Position numbers and translations under genes: made by a program
DNA from: Anaerolineaceae bacterium
GTDB lineage: Bacteria; Chloroflexota; Anaerolineae; Aggregatilineales; Phototrophicaceae
DNA length: 64,000 nucleotides
Direction: 5' to 3'
Assembly: GCA_020634135.1 (NCBI GenBank)
Contig: JACKCG010000001.1
Span: forward strand, 558,001 to 622,000
Shown: positions 40,836-49,224 of the stretch, piece after piece
Position numbering within the stretch: position 1 is the stretch's first letter
How the letters are laid out: each line of letters begins with the position of its first letter
Notes under the pieces: model-generated
Database searches by the model: none
What the model was told of the DNA's origin: nothing
Seen by the model: the letters and a program-made list of their open reading frames with translations, nothing else

Positions 40836-43091
40836 TCAAAAAACAAGTGTACCAGCTAAATACTCTTGCAAGGCTAATAAGGGTAGGGCAGGTTGCGACA
40901 CCTCACCGTGAACTGCATTTTTCCCCACATTCCATAAAATAATTAATTCCTTTCGAGAACGTGTAATCCCCACGTACAATAACCGTAACCGTTCACTCAC
41001 ATATGCTAACTGAGAAACTTGTGTAGCAGTACCCTCTTCACCATGATACTTACCCAGACCAATCATAGAAGATACCTGTGCAATCATTTCAGCCTCAAGA
41101 TCAAGGCCATCGCGAACAAACCACTTCGACCCAAGATAACGATCCCCCATCTGAAAAGACGGAAACGAGCGATTGTTCACCCCAGTCAGGTAAACACGAT
41201 CCCATTCCAAGCCCTTCGCCATATGCATAGTAGCTACAGTAACAACACCAGGCCGAGGTAAATAACCCGCACGCAAATCCTCAGTTGACAAATACTCTCG
41301 CTGGTGATTTCCTATTGCCCGCATTTCCTCAACCATCTCTGAGATGCCCCATGCAGGCTTTGCGGTCTGAATAGACAACAGAATCTGTCCTAAGCGATAG
41401 CACAACATAATTTCAGACGGTTCACGAAAAAGCTTTCGCCCTAAAACCACCAGCAATTCATCAACAGAATATGATAAAAGACTCAGGAGTTGACGAGTAT
41501 ACTCACAAAAAGCATCAAGCTCTAAGACCAAGTCAGGGGAAATGTCATCTACCAGAGCGCCATTTAAGGGGTACAATACCTGTTCAGGAAAACGATGGCG
41601 CGCCAAGTAGCGCTCAACGCGATCACCAGCTAATTCATCTACCATACTTGAAGACGTAGGACGCCAAACAGTACGATAGAGTCGCTGAAAACGCCCGCTA
41701 TCGGATGGAGTAGCCATATATTCAAGCACTATACATAATACACTTATAACAGCACGAACAGACGATGTACTATGTAACATTTCCTCATAAGGAATAGCCT
41801 GTTGCCTTAGCAGTTTCGCCACTACGAAGCCTCTGGCATTATCTGGCACCAAGATAGATACCGTTTGTTCTCGATGGTCTGGTAACCATCTTTGCAAACT
41901 ATGTAAAATCAATCGCAGTTCTTCATCACTGCTCACCTGAACCCTGGGTATATGATGAATATGAATAGTAACATCTGATATTCGCGGCTGTTGCTGCCTG
42001 TCCCCTGGTTCAAGAGGCGCTATCTCTAATAGATCAAAGGCAGCCCGAACAGACGGGGCAGGGTGATCCAAGACGGCCCACTTCTGCAGGGCGTTTGCAA
42101 GATCAGCAACTGGCCGCCCAAACCGGCCCGATTGTTTTAATCGAACCACAACCACATCGGGTTCACTAGCGAAAGCAGATAGATACGATGGGTCAGCAGT
42201 AGTAAAAGTGGCATGAATCGCTTGATTCACATCTCCCGCCCGCACCCAATTCTTATCTCCAGACAGCATACGGAGCAACTGCTCCTGCGAACGACTACTA
42301 TCCTGCGCTTCATCTTCCAGGATATAAGGCCAGCGCCCAGCCAGGCGCTCCAAATCAGCCTCATTCTCTCTTAGATACATAAGCGCATAGGTAACAAGAT
42401 CATCAAAGTCAACTGCACCCTGATACATTAACACTCTTTGATATTCATCATAAACACGTATACAGAAGCGCACCAGAGCTGAAGTGGCATAATTTGAGGC
42501 CGCAAGCAGATCGCCAGATGACTGTGCATAGTCCTTACAGTAGCGCAGAAAACGCACACATAATTGAGTTACATACTGCCACCACGCCTGTTTTGGAAGC
42601 ATACCTTTTACTACATAATCCTGTCTGGTGAAATTCTCAAGCCAGGTACTATCAGCTTGTAGATGTCTTCTCACAATCTGTCGAATTATCCGATACTGAG
42701 TTTGACCATCAAGAATAGAGAAGTTATCCGCCAACCGGAGAGAGGCGGCATTTTCACGGACTATGTCATGCGATAACCCATGCAATGTGCGAATGCGGTA
42801 TCCGGCCTCGGTTGATAGCCCGCGTATCTGCATACTGGTAACGAACTTGTTCTGAAAATTCTGAACAGCGGCATTTGTCAAGGTGACAACCAGAATCTCG
42901 CGTCCTTTCGCAATATCCCGTTTCGACAATCTCTTGTCTAGTAAGGAAGCAGCAAGATGAGCGAGAATAGTCGTCTTTCCACTTCCGGGCGCTGCTAAAA
43001 TAGCCATCTTCCCAAGGCGATAACTCAGCACTTTGTATTGTTCGGCTCTGAATAAGGGGGTGAGCGATTCCTTTTTCATTGATGCGTTCAT
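40836..43091 (-). CDS. UvrD/PcrA-like superfamily 1 DNA helicase
   Basis: The 751-residue protein carries all SF1A helicase motifs: Q-like FRAEQYKVLSY, Walker A APGSGKTT (Lys39), Ia VTLTNAAVQNFQNKF, II LEDEAQD (259-264), III RAGDVNQAIHATF, IV LKQSGRFGRPVADLANAL, V VATMHMAKGLEWDRVYL and VI LLYVGITRSRKEL. It should translocate 3' to 5' on single-stranded DNA using ATP. No C-terminal nuclease motif is seen. It is the last gene of a three-gene operon, 5 bp after a P-loop partner that may act as its AddB-like mate. Canonical PcrA has a different neighbourhood. Confidence 0.92.
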   Translation of the reverse strand: MNASMKKESLTPLFRAEQYKVLSYRLGKMAILAAPGSGKTTILAHLAASLLDKRLSKRDIAKGREILVVTLTNAAVQNFQNKFVTSMQIRGLSTEAGYRIRTLHGLSHDIVRENAASLRLADNFSILDGQTQYRIIRQIVRRHLQADSTWLENFTRQDYVVKGMLPKQAWWQYVTQLCVRFLRYCKDYAQSSGDLLAASNYATSALVRFCIRVYDEYQRVLMYQGAVDFDDLVTYALMYLRENEADLERLAGRWPYILEDEAQDSSRSQEQLLRMLSGDKNWVRAGDVNQAIHATFTTADPSYLSAFASEPDVVVVRLKQSGRFGRPVADLANALQKWAVLDHPAPSVRAAFDLLEIAPLEPGDRQQQPRISDVTIHIHHIPRVQVSSDEELRLILHSLQRWLPDHREQTVSILVPDNARGFVVAKLLRQQAIPYEEMLHSTSSVRAVISVLCIVLEYMATPSDSGRFQRLYRTVWRPTSSSMVDELAGDRVERYLARHRFPEQVLYPLNGALVDDISPDLVLELDAFCEYTRQLLSLLSYSVDELLVVLGRKLFREPSEIMLCYRLGQILLSIQTAKPAWGISEMVEEMRAIGNHQREYLSTEDLRAGYLPRPGVVTVATMHMAKGLEWDRVYLTGVNNRSFPSFQMGDRYLGSKWFVRDGLDLEAEMIAQVSSMIGLGKYHGEEGTATQVSQLAYVSERLRLLYVGITRSRKELIILWNVGKNAVHGEVSQPALPLLALQEYLAGTLVF

Positions 43092-43096
43092 GGTAC

Positions 43097-45124
43097 CTAC
43101 TGATCTAACAGGGTTTGCAGCGCGTAGACTAACGGGCTAATCTGGCGGAAGTCAGACAGACTCTGTTCCACATAGTTGGCATACACCTGAAGGCGGCATC
43201 TGCGCAATAGCCCGCACGAATACTTTTGCAGTGTTTGACGCTGGGTCTCAGCAGACAATGTGCCTGTCCATGTATCCTGCGTAAAACTGCGACGAAGGAT
43301 AAACGGATTAACGATAGTCGCATTCTGTTCGCGCCACCACCACTGATTACCAATATCTATCCAGAACTGATAGTCCACACTACGATTCATACGCATAAAC
43401 ATACTTGCGGGCGCTATTACTACATCTGACGGGAATTGCCTCCCAACTAGAGCCGAATCTGTTAACCATTCGCCGGAATTGATTTGTTTAATAATTTCAG
43501 AATTGAGCTTTGCCCAATCCTCAGTTGGCGCAAATGCTGCCGTAAAATCCTCCAAAATTGAAACCCAGTAATCTATCATTGAAGCTGATTTGGATTCCAC
43601 AAACAGCAAGTAGCCAGGTTGTGACAACACCTCACGGGCAAAACGCTCTATAAACACATTAAGCGGAAATTCTTGTACAAACTGCGCATTACTTTCCAAC
43701 CATAGGCGCAGCCTTTCATACTGCGCTCCAACTTCGCTAGTAATGCGGTGCTGCATATTGCTCGTCAACGAGTCAAATCCTGATAAAATACCCTTTTGAT
43801 AAACCGTTTGAGATAGAAGTGCCGCGCGCACCGGATCAAGGGCCGGGATCAAATTGGCGAGCGCCTGAGCTACATAGTGGCGCGAAACCCCATGATCTGG
43901 CGTATGTAATTGAGCCAATGTGAGAATAGACCTGACAGTCTGCGGAGGGGCAGTTGCACCTGAATAGACTGTAGAAGAAATGTTGGCTTTTTTCAGGCTG
44001 CTTTGAAGATCAGCACAAGCCATACTTCCAAGATAAGGAGCTAGTATGGCAATTTCGGAAAGTGGCACACCGCGCCCAACAAGTGATGTTACCTTCTCTA
44101 CACACACCATTACAGCCTGTGAATAAACGGAGTGTACACTCAGGTTCACTGAACCCGACGCTGTTGCCGTACCCTGTACGGGAGACTCTAATACAGGCGG
44201 CCAGTCTACAATGTCGTGGATCAGATTCGCGAGTTTATAAGAGACTCCAGCCGGACCAGTCCTCTCTTTTTCGTGTTGCCATACCGTATGATTATCACAG
44301 ATTTCCGCCAGACTCAGAGCATTTACCGGATCAACCCCCTGCATTACCTGATATCCAGCATCCTGATCATAAATAAACACAGATTTAGAGACAGTTTCCA
44401 TTATCCAAAGAGCAAAATCATGTGCTACTGCACCCATGTCCTCAACATTATCCATTACAACCAACGAGAAGCGGGAATGTATATACTCTCTAAATTCGGA
44501 TAAGTCGAGAATATAATGATTGAATAATTCAATCACAATCGAGGGATCAAGCAAGCTTTGACTCAGGCAAAATTCACGATACTGCTGCGCAATTTGCGCC
44601 AGGATACTATATATATGAGGGCGATGAGGCTGTGCCGCTTCCCAAGTAGTTGCTAGCCTCGTCATGGCCGCATCTAACGATAAGCCTGTAGCTGCCGCCT
44701 GATTAAGTAAGTTCTCAATTGTATGACACAATCGCACAGGGGAAAGTCGGCTATCATCCAACAAGCCACTTTCAAGAAATGGAGCAGCTATACTCAGGAT
44801 GTGATAGCGTGCCAATTGGGGAGAGGCATACGTTACGGGTTGATGGGGTTTAGGCAATGCACTGCGCGTCACCCGGTCAAAACGACGAAGCATAGCTATC
44901 ACGAAGTCTGTAAATGTCGCTATATACAGCTTTTCTGCATCAAGGAACTTTGATCCAGCAGGCATATAGCGATGAAGCAGAGCAGGGTAGGGGATAATAA
45001 CCATGACACTGTTCTCTTCATTAATTACAGTGTCATGGATAAAACGGGCCGCCGCTGCGGTTTTTCCCACACCCACTGGCCCCTCAAGAAACAGCGAACG
45101 CTCAAAATAGGGGATGTCGCCCAC
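43097..45124 (-). CDS. UvrD/AddB-like P-loop protein with degenerate Walker B
   Basis: The 675-residue protein opens with Walker A EGPVGVGKTAAAARF (Lys21), a strand VMVIIPYPALL where helicase motif Ia would be, then Walker B-like SLVVMDNVED (Asp225-Asn226). The usual Glu after Asp is replaced, so hydrolysis is doubtful. Motif III-like IYDQDAGYQVMQG follows. Late segments (DVVIAPASMFMRMNRSVDYQ, then WWWREQ and NPFILRRSF) recall the C-terminal half of AddB/UvrD-type proteins. No CxxxC-type AddB iron-sulfur nuclease is seen. I read it as an inactive or specialised helicase partner of the next gene. It lies 9 bp after the AAA ATPase gene. Confidence 0.7.
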   Translation of the reverse strand: MGDIPYFERSLFLEGPVGVGKTAAAARFIHDTVINEENSVMVIIPYPALLHRYMPAGSKFLDAEKLYIATFTDFVIAMLRRFDRVTRSALPKPHQPVTYASPQLARYHILSIAAPFLESGLLDDSRLSPVRLCHTIENLLNQAAATGLSLDAAMTRLATTWEAAQPHRPHIYSILAQIAQQYREFCLSQSLLDPSIVIELFNHYILDLSEFREYIHSRFSLVVMDNVEDMGAVAHDFALWIMETVSKSVFIYDQDAGYQVMQGVDPVNALSLAEICDNHTVWQHEKERTGPAGVSYKLANLIHDIVDWPPVLESPVQGTATASGSVNLSVHSVYSQAVMVCVEKVTSLVGRGVPLSEIAILAPYLGSMACADLQSSLKKANISSTVYSGATAPPQTVRSILTLAQLHTPDHGVSRHYVAQALANLIPALDPVRAALLSQTVYQKGILSGFDSLTSNMQHRITSEVGAQYERLRLWLESNAQFVQEFPLNVFIERFAREVLSQPGYLLFVESKSASMIDYWVSILEDFTAAFAPTEDWAKLNSEIIKQINSGEWLTDSALVGRQFPSDVVIAPASMFMRMNRSVDYQFWIDIGNQWWWREQNATIVNPFILRRSFTQDTWTGTLSAETQRQTLQKYSCGLLRRCRLQVYANYVEQSLSDFRQISPLVYALQTLLDQ

Positions 45125-45133
45125 GATGTCCTA

Positions 45134-46282
45134 TTAATAATCAGTATCAGGGTTACTCATTACAAAAGCATAAAAGACAGGTGGTTCAATAACAACTTCC
45201 TGCCCACGTCGCTGAAATAGTCGCTTGTTTGTAAGCAATGTTGCGACTCGCTTCATATTAGTATCATTAAGATTAATGTTGGGTCTACCACTCGCCATTT
45301 CGCGCAGCATAATGCGCTCGGATTCACTCAGGCTCGTCCAAATTGTACGACACTCCTCGCGAACTCCTGGGTGGGCCGCAAGTTGATAAGCAAGTTGTTG
45401 ACTGGAGCGCATTACTGTATCGGCATCCAGGGCATCTAAGGTTTCCAGAGCGCGGAAACCGGCCCGAAGTAGCCCCGCATATCCTCCAGTAGCCCAGACA
45501 AGAAAGGTCTGCACATGGTCTCCGTATTGCTGATTGTTTCGCTTCATTAAACTCTGCACCATCTGATGCGCATCTTTTTCATTATAGGGACCAACATAGA
45601 CGACACTGTCTGTGAATAGTTCGGCGAAAGGCTCAATATCCAGTAGTTTTATATTTGCCTCAGCCGCAATATCTAAGATTGGTTTGCGTGTGAATGTCAG
45701 GTACGACAATTGCTTTTTATTGATGTCTCTGAGACCTCGCAACGCCTGGAAGAATTTGATTGGAAGGTTAAACAGCATGTCCTCAAATTCATCAAACATA
45801 AAAACGATCTGGATACCTTGCCTCATGAAAAACTCTAGGCCAAGTTCCAGATAACGTATGCCCATGTACTTGAATAATGGATTATGTCCATCTCTAAAGA
45901 CATCGAGCAACTCTTCAAAAGCCGCCGCATCTTCAGGATGAAGGACATCAGTTAACGGGAAAAACGCCAGGTATAGACGATGCATCAGCAATTCGTACCC
46001 GGCCCAAGCGCGAAATTGGTCATAATCAGGCGTGTCGGGATTTGGCATGGCGCCTAGTAACGAGGGGTCAATGATAATCGCCTTAAATTTCTCAGCATTA
46101 GCAACGTTCATATAGAACGCCTGAACATCGGGGTCAATCAGGTGCTGTAATAGATTCGACTTACCAACGCTACCAACACCAACGAGCGAGCACGAATCAG
46201 ATGCCCGCCAGCGCGTCATAATGCGACCAACTTCTTCTTGTCGAAAATCCAACGGTTGCTTGCGGGTGCGTGAATGCTGCAT
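45134..46282 (-). CDS. AAA/STAND-type ATPase with C-terminal winged-helix-like region
   Basis: The 382-residue protein has Walker A GVGSVGKSN (Lys41), Walker B IVFMFDEFED (Asp164-Glu165), a sensor-1-like YLTFTRKP and a sensor-2-like ATGGYAGLLR (266-273), as in Orc1/Cdc6-like and STAND ATPases. The C-terminal 90 residues (SESERIMLREMASGR to LFQRRGQEVVIEP) look like a winged helix. It is the first gene of the helicase operon and carries the only intact AAA site there. It may be a loader or regulator of the helicase pair. A 17-bp palindrome lies 43 bp upstream. Confidence 0.8.
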   Translation of the reverse strand: MQHSRTRKQPLDFRQEEVGRIMTRWRASDSCSLVGVGSVGKSNLLQHLIDPDVQAFYMNVANAEKFKAIIIDPSLLGAMPNPDTPDYDQFRAWAGYELLMHRLYLAFFPLTDVLHPEDAAAFEELLDVFRDGHNPLFKYMGIRYLELGLEFFMRQGIQIVFMFDEFEDMLFNLPIKFFQALRGLRDINKKQLSYLTFTRKPILDIAAEANIKLLDIEPFAELFTDSVVYVGPYNEKDAHQMVQSLMKRNNQQYGDHVQTFLVWATGGYAGLLRAGFRALETLDALDADTVMRSSQQLAYQLAAHPGVREECRTIWTSLSESERIMLREMASGRPNINLNDTNMKRVATLLTNKRLFQRRGQEVVIEPPVFYAFVMSNPDTDY

Positions 46283-46324
46283 TCGATTTGTTCCTATCGT
46301 GTAATTACTAGAACATTTCTAATC

Positions 46325-46341
46325 ATTCGGGTTTCCCGAAT
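46325..46341. promoter_or_regulatory. 17-bp palindrome, candidate operator of the helicase operon
   Basis: ATTCGGG-TTT-CCCGAAT is a perfect 7-bp inverted repeat with a 3-base centre, 43 bp before the start of the AAA ATPase gene. Its size and symmetry suit a dimeric repressor. On RNA it would be a small hairpin without a T-run. Confidence 0.5.
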
Positions 46342-46577
46342 CGCCAGAAGCACGTTCTTCAGTCCCAGCGAGTTTGGATGGTAAGCACCTTTAACAGTTC
46401 AAATGTATCAGATTTTTCATTTCAGGGCGAACGCAACCAACAGAGGCAAATCACAGTCACCACTAGGTATACCTTTGAATCAGATCAACACCCGCAACTA
46501 TCTATACACACCATCACTTGCAAAAACATAGCACAAAACACGTTAAATTATTACTCGTGATAATGTCACTTATCACC

Positions 46578-46621
46578 GAGCAATGCTGTGATCGTCGCTC
46601 ACGCTCTGTCCAGCATTGCTC
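46578..46621. repeat. 11-bp perfect inverted repeat downstream of tRNA-Arg
   Basis: GAGCAATGCTG (46578-46588) and CAGCATTGCTC (46611-46621) are exact reverse complements with a 22-base spacer. They lie about 110 bp after the tRNA-Arg 3' end on the minus strand. No T-run follows, so a terminator is unlikely. A structured RNA or protein-binding site is possible. Confidence 0.5.
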
Positions 46622-46729
46622 AACCTGCCCGCTGTCGGCCAGGGGTGATAATTGGGCGATATCCCGACTGGTCGCCCGCGACCCGCTCCGTTCTGAGACG
46701 GCGCTCAGCTACCAGGGCAAAACAAAAAC

Positions 46730-46801
46730 GCGCCCAGAGGGACTCGAACCCCCGACCTGCGGTTCCGAAGACCGTTGCTCTATCCACTGAGCTATGGGCG
46801 C
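46730..46801 (-). tRNA. tRNA-Arg (anticodon TCG)
   Basis: The minus strand folds as a full cloverleaf: acceptor GCGCCCA/TGGGCGC, D-arm GCTC/GAGC, anticodon loop CTTCGGA with anticodon TCG, and T-arm GGGGG-TTCGAGT-CCCTC. The 72 bases exclude CCA, which is not encoded. The base of the anticodon stem has one A-C mismatch. It reads CGA codons. It lies between the STAND gene and the helicase operon. Confidence 0.93.
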
Positions 46802-46836
46802 ATTCTTTATTTATTGTACTCAAAGTTAGAATCAGG

Positions 46837-49224
46837 TCAATTAGCAGTTCGCCTATCCAACACCTGCAGATTGTGCTGAATAGCTGCCAGAGCCACTTGA
46901 TCGCCCAGTTGATGCTGGGACGCCTCCGCCTGATATAACAAACGGTAGGCATCTTCATATTCCTGTAATTTAATCAATAGCGCGCCAAGATTACCTTGCA
47001 CGCGACCTAAAAGGTTCTTGTTGCCAGACATCTCAAGAAGTGTCAACGCAACTTGAAAATGAAAACGCGCGTCTTCGGGCCGTTGCAAACGATCATAACA
47101 ACGCCCAAGAAGTATATGTACCGATACTTTGTTCTCTGCACTCTTGTTGAAAAGATCGAAACTATCCAGGAGTAATGTTAAGGCATGATCCGGCATATCC
47201 AGCAAGAGATATCCTTCTATTTCGAGAAATATTACGCGACTTGTTTTCGGGATACCTTCCAGCACCTCATGCATTTCCGAGACCTTACCAACATCCAAGA
47301 GAATCTGAGCCTGCTCAATATTCGCTGCCTCAGCCAGTTCTGCCACGCGCCAATTGATACCGATATTCTTCGCCCGATGCAAATACGAAAGAGATGCCTC
47401 ATAGCGTCCCTGGCTTCGTAATAGAATAGCTGATTCCAAGATTGCCCATCCTTGTTGGACAAAATCACCTTCATGCCCGGTTAAGGAGATCAACCGGTCC
47501 AAAACACTCCAGGCTGCATCGAACTCAGAAACCCTCCGCAGAACATTGGCATAGATATACATGGTACGCAGTTCGTCGCAATGATTCTGTTGACGCGCAT
47601 AAAAGTGTGCCAAGATTTGCTGCCAGCGCGCGGCATGACCTAGTCGCAGCCCATCCTGCCAATATTTGTTTAAGAGCAAAGATACCGCATCATCTGGCAA
47701 ATTTAGCCAGTTCGACATAAGTAGCCCCTCAACAATTGACACATCCAAATACAAATGGTGAGATACGCCATCTATTAACCGCGCAACAAGGGAATCTATA
47801 CTTCGCCTTGCCTCTTCATCATGTAGATACCGGGACTCAAGATAACGCCGTATTGAGGAATCAATTTGAAAAACGGGTTCAGGAAACGAGACATACCGGA
47901 CCAAATGGCGATGGCATAGGGCTAGCACGGCCTCCTGGTGAGTATCCGATGTCCATAATCCTGTTATTTGTTCCATCGCTATGGCCTGACCAGGTGGGAA
48001 CAATGCAAATGCTAACCAAGTCACCTTTTCATCCTTTGACAAGGACTTGTAGATGGAATCAAAGACCTGTGTGAAACCAATCTGAATAGCATCCCACGAG
48101 TCAATATTATAAAATGCTAACAGCACTGCCTGTGGATTCCCGCCAACGCCATCGGCTATTAAGGACGCCAGATGCTGAAGTTCCCCATCAATCGGGTAAC
48201 GCATGTTCCCGATTTCTTCAATCATGGAGACTACATCCTGTCGTCTTAGCTCGCTTAAGATTACGTAGGTCAACTCTGTTGCTACAGGAACAAGGATCTG
48301 ACTAGTCATGCAAACAATGGCCTGATCCAGATCGGTCAGAAGGGTTATCAACCCATTCGCATTCTGAGTGAGAACAGCTTCCGCGCCATCCAGTATAATA
48401 GCTACCCGCGACTGAGCGAGACAATCACGTATTGTCAATCTGGTGTCTTTCGCGAGCAATTCATCCCTTATATGATCTTGAACCGCCTGCACAGATGGCG
48501 GTTCGCTCAGCCATATTAGTCGATCAATAAACTGATCTTCAATCAATCTACGTATAAGTTCTTGCGTAAAGGCTGTTTTGCCAATTCCAGCCACGCCTGT
48601 TATCAGGAAATGGTATGCATCGCCACTTAGAATCGCTTTGCGGACATTCTTCAAGTCCGTATCACGACCCCATAAACGCACTGCTCGTGTTGATGGAAGG
48701 CTGTTGACAAGATGCTGCCGCCACAGTTGTGCTCGCAGTTCCCACTCCTGGTTTACCAGAATATCCGTCACTTGGCGCAAGACGCGCTGGAGGTATCGGC
48801 GTAAGGTGCGCGCATCAACGCCGAACATATTGCAAAACATCTCATTCGTAATGTCCAAATCAACCCTTACATAACGAAAGTAGAGGACAGTCCATCCCAT
48901 CAGGTTGAAGGCGCCAGTTTCGCGACATTGCCGCAATGCATCTAATGCCGCTGCGAGCGAAATATCACCGGAAATCGGCAGCAGGCCATGAAGTCGCCGA
49001 TAATGATCGTAGGTGTCTGTAATAATTCCTAATAGCAGCGTCTCGAGAGCGTACTCACGATGATGCTCAATCCGGGGGAATTCTGGGGCACTAATAATCT
49101 GATCAACTAAAGCAAGGTAGTGCAGTGGGTTTGGCCTGCGATTCTGTCCAATATAAATCAGTGCATCTAAAGCAGCGCGGACAAATTCAACACTGATAAA
49201 GGGTTTTTGTGCATCGGCTACCAT
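46837..49224 (-). CDS. STAND/NB-ARC-type NTPase with C-terminal TPR-like repeats
   Basis: The 795-residue protein has an N-terminal helical region (1-180) with an HTH-like stretch FCNMFGVDARTLRRYLQRVL (130-149). The NB-ARC/STAND core has Walker A TGVAGIGKTA (Lys216), Walker B VAIILDGAE (Asp279), sensor-1-like VCMTSQI and the GGNPQA motif (361-366). From about 560 the protein is built of TPR-like helices, such as LRRVSEFDAAWSVLDRL, SQGRYEASLSYLHRAKNIG and LGALLIKLQEYEDAYRLLYQ. No toxic effector domain is recognisable. It overlaps the unknown 264-residue gene by 7 bp, downstream of smpB. STAND proteins often sense a ligand through the repeats; its ligand is unknown. Confidence 0.85.
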   Translation of the reverse strand: MVADAQKPFISVEFVRAALDALIYIGQNRRPNPLHYLALVDQIISAPEFPRIEHHREYALETLLLGIITDTYDHYRRLHGLLPISGDISLAAALDALRQCRETGAFNLMGWTVLYFRYVRVDLDITNEMFCNMFGVDARTLRRYLQRVLRQVTDILVNQEWELRAQLWRQHLVNSLPSTRAVRLWGRDTDLKNVRKAILSGDAYHFLITGVAGIGKTAFTQELIRRLIEDQFIDRLIWLSEPPSVQAVQDHIRDELLAKDTRLTIRDCLAQSRVAIILDGAEAVLTQNANGLITLLTDLDQAIVCMTSQILVPVATELTYVILSELRRQDVVSMIEEIGNMRYPIDGELQHLASLIADGVGGNPQAVLLAFYNIDSWDAIQIGFTQVFDSIYKSLSKDEKVTWLAFALFPPGQAIAMEQITGLWTSDTHQEAVLALCHRHLVRYVSFPEPVFQIDSSIRRYLESRYLHDEEARRSIDSLVARLIDGVSHHLYLDVSIVEGLLMSNWLNLPDDAVSLLLNKYWQDGLRLGHAARWQQILAHFYARQQNHCDELRTMYIYANVLRRVSEFDAAWSVLDRLISLTGHEGDFVQQGWAILESAILLRSQGRYEASLSYLHRAKNIGINWRVAELAEAANIEQAQILLDVGKVSEMHEVLEGIPKTSRVIFLEIEGYLLLDMPDHALTLLLDSFDLFNKSAENKVSVHILLGRCYDRLQRPEDARFHFQVALTLLEMSGNKNLLGRVQGNLGALLIKLQEYEDAYRLLYQAEASQHQLGDQVALAAIQHNLQVLDRRTAN

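Larger units (their letters stand above)
46283..46729. other. 447-bp gap upstream of helicase operon, to tRNA-Arg
   Basis: No gene is supported here. The half near the ATPase gene is AT-rich and must hold its promoter; a palindrome lies at 46325-46341. The half near the tRNA (about 46570-46720) is GC-rich and contains an 11-bp inverted repeat (46578-46621). Open frames through it on the + strand continue into the antisense of tRNA-Arg and are shadows. I could not fix a -35/-10 pair. Confidence 0.5.

Noticed and set aside
43097..45124. Calling the 675-residue protein AddB
   Set aside because: The Walker A and some later segments fit, but the iron-sulfur/nuclease C-terminus of AddB was not found, so only AddB-like is claimed.
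40703..46730. Genomic island inserted at the tRNA-Arg 3' end
   Set aside because: The helicase operon lies downstream of the tRNA 3' end, but no integrase was seen and I found no copy of the tRNA 3' end at the far side.
46518..46938. Open frames on the + strand across tRNA-Arg, with a Pro-Glu-Gly-Leu-Glu-Pro-Pro-type peptide
   Set aside because: This peptide is the familiar false translation of the antisense of a tRNA gene. No other coding support exists.
46837..49224. Calling the STAND protein a proven anti-phage protein
   Set aside because: No effector domain is recognisable and the neighbours are housekeeping genes (smpB, ctpA).
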